From assembly GCF_028561755.1 (NCBI RefSeq), contig NZ_JAQQTD010000005.1, positions 310,001-374,000 of the forward strand: a stretch of 64,000 nt of DNA. Reading direction: 5' to 3'. The notes beneath the pieces were generated by a model. The model was not told the DNA's origin and searched no databases. It saw only the letters and a program-made list of their open reading frames with translations. This document shows, one piece after another, positions 55,709 to 64,000 of the stretch (its first letter is position 1; every line of letters starts with the position of its first letter). This stretch comes from Altibacter sp. HG106 (GTDB lineage: Bacteria; Bacteroidota; Bacteroidia; Flavobacteriales; Flavobacteriaceae). Made by a program: the position numbers and the translations under genes.

Positions 55709-56019
55709 TCAAAACGGAATAAACCCCGTAGCGATAAACATAAAGTAACGTTCTTTATACCTTTTGTTAATTCGTTGGACATGCTAACTCGGTAAAAGGA
55801 GTTAGGATGGAGAGTTGAGAAAAGTGTGATTCATACATCACTTCACGACATAGATTGATTTCACATCAATGGTTCGAAAAGAGTATGAATTGGTTGAAAT
55901 AGATCACAACTGCAAGGGTTTAATAAACTTGCTTCGCGTTGTAAAAGACGAGTTGGTAACGATGTATTTCACAAGAAGCCATAATACGTGTTCCACACTG
56001 TATTATGGCTTTTCTTGTT
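55709..56019 (+). ncRNA. Candidate non-coding RNA gene between rplS and icd
   Basis: This is most of the 577-base gap between rplS and icd. It runs from just after a promoter to a strong terminator, about 300 nt. Between them are several perfect hairpins: CTAACTC/GAGTTAG (55784-55805), GTGAT/ATCAC (55826-55841), ATTGAT/ATCAAT (55854-55870) and an imperfect CAAG..TTT/AAAC.TTG (55913-55931). The 5' end is inferred from the promoter and the 3' end from the terminator. The only frame of note, 53 codons at 55869-56030, runs through the terminator and beyond and so is unlikely to be a gene. I do not recognise it as tmRNA, SRP RNA, RNase P RNA or a clear 6S RNA. Confidence 0.5.
55978..56019 (+). terminator. 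Terminator of the candidate RNA gene
   Basis: A perfect 10-base-pair stem (GCCATAATAC / GTATTATGGC) with a 12-base loop is followed by TTTTCTTGTTTTT. No coding gene ends before it, so it must belong to a non-coding transcript or act as an attenuator for icd. Confidence 0.8.
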
Positions 56020-56047
56020 TTTGGCGGTAGCGCATCGCATTCCCTCT

Positions 56048-56077
56048 TTTTTTACGCCTTACAAATCCGTATATTTG
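56048..56077 (+). promoter_or_regulatory. Promoter of icd
   Basis: TTT (56048-56050), a 19-base spacer and an exact -7 box TATATTTG (56070-56077), 68 bases before the icd ATG. It lies downstream of the terminator at 55978-56019, so icd can be transcribed on its own. Confidence 0.65.
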
Positions 56078-56105
56078 CAAGCCTTCAACCTAAATTTCTA
56101 AGGAT

Positions 56106-56141
56106 ATGGAAGGATTATTTTCCAAACCAAATATTGAATAA
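56106..56141 (+). other. Eleven-codon upstream open frame in the icd leader
   Basis: ATG to TAA encodes MEGLFSKPNIE and ends 3 bases before the icd ATG. A purine-rich AAGGAT precedes it. It may be a leader peptide or a way to load ribosomes for icd, or it may be chance. Confidence 0.35.
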
Positions 56142-58373
<2,232 letters not shown>

Positions 58374-58378
58374 TTAAC

Positions 58379-58404
58379 AAGCCTTCAGCAATGAAGGCTT
58401 TTTT
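58379..58404 (+). terminator. Terminator after icd
   Basis: A perfect 9-base-pair stem (AAGCCTTCA / TGAAGGCTT) with a GCAA loop and a T-run. Confidence 0.92.
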
Positions 58405-58432
58405 GATACGTTACATCTAAAGGAATCGTACC

Positions 58433-60802
58433 GTGAAACAGTATTTCTTTACTTTTCTAGTATTTTTCGGAATTGTAGTCGCTTCCGCTCAAAACAAGGT
58501 TACCTTGAGTGGAACAGTGACAGAGGCAGCCACCGGAGAAACTCTAATTGGAGTAAACGTGTTAATCCCAAGTTTACGAACGGGGGCCATCACGAATGAA
58601 TACGGTTTTTACTCGATCACCATTCCGTCGGGAACCTATGATGTTACCTACAGCAGTCTTGGTTTTCAGTCGAAAATAACCTCGGTAACCCTCACCGAAA
58701 CGAAAACCTTGAATATTGCCTTAACAGAGCAAACAGAGCAATTAGAGGAAGTGATCATTCGCAACGATGTAGAAGAGCTCAATCTGCGAACACCACAAAT
58801 GAGTGTGAATGCCTTAACGTCGAAGACCATCAAAAGTATTCCGGTAGTCCTGGGAGAGTCGGATGTGATCAAAGCGATTTTACTGCTTCCCGGCGTAACC
58901 AATGCGGGAGAAGGTTCATCGGGCTTCAATGTGCGGGGAGGCGCAGCCGATCAGAACTTGATCCTTCTAGATGAGGCGACCATCTTCAATTCTTCCCATC
59001 TTTTTGGCTTCTTTTCAGTATTCAATCCAGATGCGATCAAAGACATCAAATTATATAAAGGAGGCATTCCCGCACGGTATGGCGGACGGGTTTCTTCGGT
59101 ACTGGAAATTTTTCAGAAGGAAGGGAATAGTAAAGAATTTAAAGTGAATGGCGGAATAGGCGCTGTCGCTAGCCGTGTCTTGGCTGAAGGACCCTTGGTG
59201 AAAGATCGCGGCGCGTTTTTGATAGGTGGCCGTGCTTCCTACGCCCACTTATTCCTCCCCCTTTTTGATATTGATAATAAGGCGTACTTCTACGATCTAA
59301 ATACAAAACTAAATTATCGCCTGAATGATAACAACAACATCTTCTTGTCTGGATACTTTGGGCGCGACCTATTTGCGATCAACGATACCTTTACCAATCT
59401 CTACGGAAATGCGGTGGTTAACTTTAGATGGAATCATATTTTTTCTGAAAAACTGTTTTCCAACCTAAGTCTGATCTACTCTGATTATTATTACGGACTG
59501 GAACTGGACTTCGTTGGGTTTGAATGGAATTCGGGAATTCAAAACTTTAACCTCAAGTACGACCTCCAACATTATCTCAGCGATACCTTTCAATTAGATT
59601 ATGGATTCAACTCCATCTATTATGTGTTCCACCCCGGAAAAATAGAACCCAATGATGCAGAATCGGGTATTATTACCGAACAGCTTACCAAGAAATACGC
59701 AAGCGAAAATGCGGTGTATGTCGCGGCAGATCATGATATTACCGACCAGCTTAGTGTACAGTACGGGATTCGATTGTCTCATTTCCTACGGTTAGGCCAG
59801 GATGAACTCAACGTATATGCGAACAACCAACCTGTAGTATTCGATCCCTTGACGTTAATCTATAAAGAGGCCGCTCCCATAGATACACTTACCAATACCA
59901 AGGGAACCACACTTAAAACCTTTACCAATATTGAACCGCGTATCGCGGCCGCCTTTTCATTTGATGACAACCATTCGGTGAAAGCAAGTTACACCCGACT
60001 TTCACAATACTTACATCTGTTGTCGAATACCAGTTCGCCTACGCCATTAGATGTTTGGACGCCCAGTGGACCATTCGTAGAACCGCAATTGCTCGATCAA
60101 TACGCCCTCGGTTTCTTCAAAAACATTAAGGAAGGCGCCTATTCTTTGGAGACGGAAGTGTATTACAAGGACATTCAAAATAGAATAGACTATATAGATG
60201 GCGCCAACCTCATTGCCAACGACGCCATCGAGCAGGTAATTTTAAACGGAGAAGCCAGAGCCTATGGTTGGGAGGTCTTATTCCGTAAAAACGAAGGCAA
60301 GTTTACCGGATGGCTAGCCTATACCCTTTCCAAGAGCGAGCAACGAACGCCACCTCGAAATGAAAATGAAATTGGTATAAATTACGGTAATTGGTATAAC
60401 ACACCTTATGATAAACCACATGATATTGCCCTTTTTGCGCAATATGAATGGAATGACAAATGGACCTTCAATGCGAATTTTGTCTATCAAACCGGGCGGC
60501 CAACCAACTATCCGATCGGGCAATTTGAATTTCAAGATATTGTGGTGCCGTATTACGGCCTTCGAAACCAAGAGCGACTGCCCGATTACCATCGGATCGA
60601 TATCTCGGCTGTCCTAACGCCTCGCAAAAACCGCGATCGAAGCTGGCAAAGCGAATGGGTTTTTAGTGTATATAATGTTTACAATCGCCGTAATGCCGCC
60701 TCTATCAATTTCCGAAGAAATGAAGATACAGGCGCTAATGAAGCGGTTCGCACCTCAATTTTCGGAATTGTTCCGTCGGTAACCTATAACTTTAGCTTTT
60801 AA
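58433..60802 (+). CDS. TonB-dependent receptor with carboxypeptidase-regulatory-like domain
   Basis: A 789-residue outer membrane receptor with signal peptide residues 1-19 (ends VASAQ). A carboxypeptidase-regulatory-like domain is at about 23-105 (LSGTVTEAATGETLIGVNVLI, TNEYGFYSITIPSG). The plug is about 120-225 (ESDVIKAILLLPGV, GFNVRGGAADQNLILLDEATIF, VFNPDAIKDIKLYKGGIPARYGG). The 22-strand type barrel follows, ending in VTYNFSF with the terminal aromatic. Short for its class. It takes up a substrate using energy from TonB, which is encoded elsewhere. The start is GTG at 58433. The DUF4249 lipoprotein gene begins 2 bases after its stop. Confidence 0.92.
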   Translation: MKQYFFTFLVFFGIVVASAQNKVTLSGTVTEAATGETLIGVNVLIPSLRTGAITNEYGFYSITIPSGTYDVTYSSLGFQSKITSVTLTETKTLNIALTEQTEQLEEVIIRNDVEELNLRTPQMSVNALTSKTIKSIPVVLGESDVIKAILLLPGVTNAGEGSSGFNVRGGAADQNLILLDEATIFNSSHLFGFFSVFNPDAIKDIKLYKGGIPARYGGRVSSVLEIFQKEGNSKEFKVNGGIGAVASRVLAEGPLVKDRGAFLIGGRASYAHLFLPLFDIDNKAYFYDLNTKLNYRLNDNNNIFLSGYFGRDLFAINDTFTNLYGNAVVNFRWNHIFSEKLFSNLSLIYSDYYYGLELDFVGFEWNSGIQNFNLKYDLQHYLSDTFQLDYGFNSIYYVFHPGKIEPNDAESGIITEQLTKKYASENAVYVAADHDITDQLSVQYGIRLSHFLRLGQDELNVYANNQPVVFDPLTLIYKEAAPIDTLTNTKGTTLKTFTNIEPRIAAAFSFDDNHSVKASYTRLSQYLHLLSNTSSPTPLDVWTPSGPFVEPQLLDQYALGFFKNIKEGAYSLETEVYYKDIQNRIDYIDGANLIANDAIEQVILNGEARAYGWEVLFRKNEGKFTGWLAYTLSKSEQRTPPRNENEIGINYGNWYNTPYDKPHDIALFAQYEWNDKWTFNANFVYQTGRPTNYPIGQFEFQDIVVPYYGLRNQERLPDYHRIDISAVLTPRKNRDRSWQSEWVFSVYNVYNRRNAASINFRRNEDTGANEAVRTSIFGIVPSVTYNFSF

Positions 60803-60804
60803 CT

Positions 60805-61656
60805 ATGCGCTTGTTTTGTTCCATAATAGCTATATTCACGTTACTCCTATCTATCGTAGCCTGTGAAGACGTGGTGGAAATCGAAACCCCGTCAGACACC
60901 CCTCGACTTGTGATCGACGCTCTGATTCGAGTGGACACTTCCCGAGCCCTGACTCCAATTGCTGTAAAAGTGAGTCAGACGAATAATTTCTTCGAATCGA
61001 TTCCTCCTGCCAACCTGCAGCAAATTACGCTCACCGATGCAGTGAATGGAGGCGGAGCGATACTCAACGAGTTTGAAGCAGGTAGTGGTATTTATTTGGA
61101 TACAGTAAGCACGCGATTTTTGATTGAGAATGAATTGATTCTGCAAATCGATTTTGAAGATGAATTCTATGTGGCCTATGCGCAGTTTCAACCTTCAGTA
61201 CCTATCGATTCGTTAGCTATAGGTGATGGTGTATTGATTGAAGATGAAACCGAACTAGTGGTTTCATTTACTGATGTTGGAACACGAGATGATTATTATT
61301 TATTCGATTTTGATTTCCGAAGTTATTTGGTGACAGAAGATGAATTTTACCAGGGACAACCTTTTACATTCTCCTATTTTTATGATGAAGAGTTTGAAGT
61401 AGGACAAGAATTGGAAATCGGACTCATGGGTGTTGATAAAGCATTCTACGATTACATGGCCTTGTTGATCGAGCAAAGTGAACCGCCCTTCGGACCGTTC
61501 GAAACTCCGGCGGTCACGGTGCGTGGCAACTTTATCAATGTGACCGATATCGATAACACAGACGCTTCCGACAACGTGAATAACCCAGATAATTATGCCC
61601 TGGGGTACTTTGCCATTGTTCAGGAATACAAGCGCTCCATTACTATTGAGGAGTAG
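60805..61656 (+). CDS. DUF4249 family lipoprotein
   Basis: A 283-residue lipoprotein with signal and lipobox IVAC (cysteine near residue 20). The mature part begins EDVVEIETPSDTPRLVIDALI, the diagnostic opening of DUF4249, followed by beta strands with VAVKVSQTNNFFE and ending GYFAIVQEYKRSITIEE. In Bacteroidota these genes follow a TonB receptor, as here, in the place where SusD-type proteins occur. It probably helps bind or close over the receptor's ligand on the cell surface; this is inference from position. Its 3' end overlaps the convergent glycerate kinase gene by 14 bases. Confidence 0.87.
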   Translation: MRLFCSIIAIFTLLLSIVACEDVVEIETPSDTPRLVIDALIRVDTSRALTPIAVKVSQTNNFFESIPPANLQQITLTDAVNGGGAILNEFEAGSGIYLDTVSTRFLIENELILQIDFEDEFYVAYAQFQPSVPIDSLAIGDGVLIEDETELVVSFTDVGTRDDYYLFDFDFRSYLVTEDEFYQGQPFTFSYFYDEEFEVGQELEIGLMGVDKAFYDYMALLIEQSEPPFGPFETPAVTVRGNFINVTDIDNTDASDNVNNPDNYALGYFAIVQEYKRSITIEE

Positions 61657-62785
61657 CGGTATATTCCTTCCGAAGCATTTCCACTACACGTGCTTGTATT
61701 AAATTTTTGGCGTGGGTATACGAATAGCCTTCCGGAAGTTTGGGGTCGTAAAGTTCCCGCGCAGCTGTGAGTCCGAGTCGCGCTAGTTCTTGCTCGTTCA
61801 TTTCTAATTTCCCACAAACGGCATACACCGGAATCCGGTATTTTTTAGCAAGCTCAGTTAGGCCGTTGATAAACTTTCCATGACTGGTTTGGGCATCTAT
61901 TTTTCCCTCCCCTGTTATGATGAGATCAATGTCGTTTTCTGAAAGTAGCGTTTCCAGGCCACTGAGTGTAAAGATAAATTCAGTTCCTTTGATAAATTCG
62001 GCACCAAAGAACACTTTGAGTCCGAATCCTGTTCCACCCGCAGCGCCAGAACCGGGGGTCGATGCTTGCTGTTGTTGAAGATAGCGCTGAACGTTCGCGT
62101 CTAAATTTCGCAGTCCCTGATCCAATCGTTCAATCGTGGCGTCGGAAGCTCCCTTTTGTTTGGCGAAGGTATAGGCCGCGCCCCTGGGTCCGAAGAGCGG
62201 ATTTTGAACATCATTGATGGCGACAAAACGAACGTTTGAAAGGGGTTCTTTTGGAGCAACAATTTCACCTATTTGATCTAAGGAGGCACCTTTAGGTTCG
62301 AGCAGTTCGTTGTCCTTATTCTTAAAGCGATATCCTAATGCATGGGCGATTCCGATTCCACCATCATTGGTCGCACTGCCTCCGATCCCTAAGAATATGC
62401 TGGTAGCTCCTTTTTCAATAGCGTGCTGTAGTAACACTCCCGTCCCTAGTGTGCTTGTTTTGAGCGCATCGCGTTCTGCCAACGTCAAGAGTTCGATTCC
62501 GGAGGCAGCAGCCAATTCTACGTACGCCCTGTGTTCTTTTGAATCCCATAGGTATGTTGCCTCAATGGATCGGCCCAAAGGATCGGTAGTCACCACAACT
62601 ACTGATTCAACGTGCGGCTGGTAGCGTGCCACCGCAGCTAAAAAGCCTTCTCCGCCATCAGAAACGGCCATCGTATGGGTGTTAGCCTTTGAGTTAAACG
62701 CGAGCACGCCGCGCTTCATGGCCTCCGCGGCCTCCTGGGCGGTCAAACTATCCTTAAAAGCATCCGGTGCAAGCAATACCTTCAT
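61643..62785 (-). CDS. Glycerate kinase
   Basis: A 380-residue enzyme that phosphorylates glycerate. MKVLLAPDAFKDSLTAQEAAEAM is the typical GarK-type start. Other motifs are VSDGGEGFLAAV, FLGIGGSATNDGGIGIAHALGYRF, GSGAAGGTGFGL and LIITGEGKIDAQTSHGK. It feeds glycerate into glycolysis. The ATG at 62785 is preferred to the TTG three codons earlier. It sits just downstream of the symporter, with 1 base between, so the two are co-transcribed and the symporter may bring in glycerate or a related compound. Confidence 0.94.
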   Translation of the reverse strand: MKVLLAPDAFKDSLTAQEAAEAMKRGVLAFNSKANTHTMAVSDGGEGFLAAVARYQPHVESVVVVTTDPLGRSIEATYLWDSKEHRAYVELAAASGIELLTLAERDALKTSTLGTGVLLQHAIEKGATSIFLGIGGSATNDGGIGIAHALGYRFKNKDNELLEPKGASLDQIGEIVAPKEPLSNVRFVAINDVQNPLFGPRGAAYTFAKQKGASDATIERLDQGLRNLDANVQRYLQQQQASTPGSGAAGGTGFGLKVFFGAEFIKGTEFIFTLSGLETLLSENDIDLIITGEGKIDAQTSHGKFINGLTELAKKYRIPVYAVCGKLEMNEQELARLGLTAARELYDPKLPEGYSYTHAKNLIQARVVEMLRKEYTATPQ

Positions 62786-62786
62786 A

Positions 62787-64000
62787 TTAGCCAAAGATGG
62801 ATGGGATGAAATAACTAAAAACTAAAATCACTATAAAAAAGCCTAGAAGGATGAACACTTCCTTAGATAGCACATCAGATCGGAGGATCTTAAAATCAAT
62901 GATTTTTGTTGTCTTGGCCGGCGTGTTAGTCGCTGCTGAAACTACATAAGCAACAAGCAACGAGATAAGAACCCCCGTAAAGTTTAACCAGATCCAAAAG
63001 ATATCGAAGCCTAGATCGATGTTGAAAATCTCCTGAATGGTACTTGAGAAGATCAAGTTGATCAATACGGCGGAAATAATTCCGGCGTTCATTCCAATAT
63101 GATTTACTTTTTTGGAAAAAATAGCAAGTAAAAAAGTGACCAAAACCGGACCATAGAATACAGATCCAATCGCGTTTATAATCTCGATCACCGCACTTTT
63201 GCTTCCGCCGAAAAGAAACGAAAACGCTATACAAACCGTTCCCCAAAAGACCACGGCCACTTTTGAAAGCCGCATGTACTTTTTAGTTTCCATCTTTTTT
63301 TCGCCGCGATTAAAAAAGTCTTCCATACTCACCGCCGATAATGAATTAACGGTAGAACTAAGAGAAGACATGGCGGCAGACAAGATGGCTACCATTAATA
63401 ATCCAATAAATCCGTGAGGGAGGTATTGTGTAATGAAGACTGGAATCATTAAGTCGGCTTTTACGCCTCCATTGACTGCCGCTTCGGGGAAATGACGTTG
63501 AGTGGTCGCAGTAATTTCGGCCAGGAAGTCGGGTGCTAGGGTAACTAATGAACCAACGATGAGCCCCATGGTACAATAAATCAATACCACGGGAAATCGA
63601 AGAAGACCGTTAGCCAATAGCAACTGACGGATGGTTTTCTCGTTTTTTGCGGAAAGCATTCGCTGTGCTTGTGTTTGATCACAACCGTAATACGAAACGT
63701 ACAGAAAAAAACCGCCTATGAGCATGGGCCAGAAACCGTATTCCTGATTTTCACCGATACCTAAATTATAATCAATTACCTGTAGTCGTTCCGAAGAAAA
63801 TCCGTTTTGTAATCCGCCGGCTTCCTGCACTAATTCCCAACCGTAAACCAAACAGATTAAGAGTCCGCCAAAAAGTAAGATCATCTGTATGGCATCGCCC
63901 CAAACAACGGCTTTCATTCCGCCTTGCCAACTATAAATAATGGTAATAATACTAATGATCAAGATGGTGTATATGTAATCAATATCGATGACAGCTTGCA
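62787..64000 (-). CDS. Sodium:solute symporter, C-terminal part (cut by window edge)
   Basis: A membrane transporter of the SSS family. The frame is open to the last base of the window, so the N-terminus lies beyond it and at least 404 residues are present. About ten hydrophobic helices can be seen. YSWQGGMKAVVWGDAIQM is the family signature, and GFIGLLMVAILSAAMSSLSSTVNSLSAVSMEDFFNRG lies in the sodium-binding region with its serines. The C-terminus has helices as far as VFSYFIPSIFG. It uses the sodium gradient to import a solute, possibly glycerate or a sugar acid given the kinase gene downstream. Confidence 0.92.
   Translation of the reverse strand, partial: QAVIDIDYIYTILIISIITIIYSWQGGMKAVVWGDAIQMILLFGGLLICLVYGWELVQEAGGLQNGFSSERLQVIDYNLGIGENQEYGFWPMLIGGFFLYVSYYGCDQTQAQRMLSAKNEKTIRQLLLANGLLRFPVVLIYCTMGLIVGSLVTLAPDFLAEITATTQRHFPEAAVNGGVKADLMIPVFITQYLPHGFIGLLMVAILSAAMSSLSSTVNSLSAVSMEDFFNRGEKKMETKKYMRLSKVAVVFWGTVCIAFSFLFGGSKSAVIEIINAIGSVFYGPVLVTFLLAIFSKKVNHIGMNAGIISAVLINLIFSSTIQEIFNIDLGFDIFWIWLNFTGVLISLLVAYVVSAATNTPAKTTKIIDFKILRSDVLSKEVFILLGFFIVILVFSYFIPSIFG

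Noticed and set aside
55709-56019. 6S RNA or tmRNA
   Set aside because: There is no long duplex with one central bulge and no tRNA-like ends or tag reading frame; the visible folds are separate small hairpins.
55869-56030. 53-codon frame in the rplS-icd gap
   Set aside because: It runs through the perfect terminator stem and past it, has no family resemblance I know and no clear ribosome site, so the RNA-gene reading is preferred.

Overview
The window is chromosomal DNA from a member of the Flavobacteriaceae (phylum Bacteroidota), probably a free-living marine or aquatic species. The evidence is the set of lineage-specific families: four proteins with type IX secretion sorting tails, a DUF4835/PorD-like protein, a DUF5686 receptor-like protein, a TonB receptor paired with DUF4249, DUF6503 and DUF6913 proteins, an RprY-like response regulator, a flavobacterial omega subunit and a monomeric isocitrate dehydrogenase. 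Several intergenic regions also carry the Bacteroidota promoter (TTG, about 19 bases, TAnnTTTG). I cannot name the genus. I found no rRNA, tRNA, CRISPR array, insertion sequence, prophage or defence island.

Layout. 1-6200: end of an amidohydrolase, envelope proteins (DUF6503 lipoprotein, M23 peptidase, DUF5686 protein, small lipoprotein) and smpB. 6200-13900: pcm, then a forward run of Gfo/Idh oxidoreductase, 3-hydroxybutyryl-CoA dehydrogenase, DUF1015, YggS, a DnaQ/GIY-YIG fusion, a potassium-type channel and miaA. 13900-18900: a reverse run of glycosyltransferase, YbbR protein, coaE, sensor kinase and response regulator. 18900-22300: a 1094-residue secreted mosaic protein. 22300-33800: a 12-gene reverse cluster (GNAT, prmC, LOG protein, ligA, DUF6913, dapA, bamD, rpoZ, coaBC, porD-like, recN, fabI) ending at a strong terminator. 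33800-41000: ribD, EamA transporter, IMPACT protein, thioesterase, dnaA, a low-molecular-weight phosphatase, a secreted PQQ-type sugar dehydrogenase and an RsmI-like methylase. 41000-45200: cell-wall genes on the reverse strand (two lysozyme-like paralogues, mltG, GNAT, dapF). 45300-48300: HtrA protease and a long GAPDH. 48300-51900: two tandem secreted repeat proteins and a Tat-exported Gfo/Idh protein. 52000-58400: AsmA-like protein, GNAT, TPR, trmD, rplS and icd. 58400-64000: TonB receptor plus DUF4249 lipoprotein, glycerate kinase and the 3' part of a sodium:solute symporter.

Most of the window is ordinary core genome. The most unusual signals are non-coding. The 577-base gap between rplS and icd has a well-formed promoter, a series of perfect small hairpins and a strong terminator, which together look like an unannotated RNA gene of about 300 nt. 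The trmD-rplS gap holds a compact multi-branched RNA that can fold in two mutually exclusive ways. A second pattern is that TAnnTTTG-type boxes lie only 4 to 8 bases before the start codons of several housekeeping genes (smpB, ligA, dapF, pcm, bamD), which suggests very short or absent leaders.
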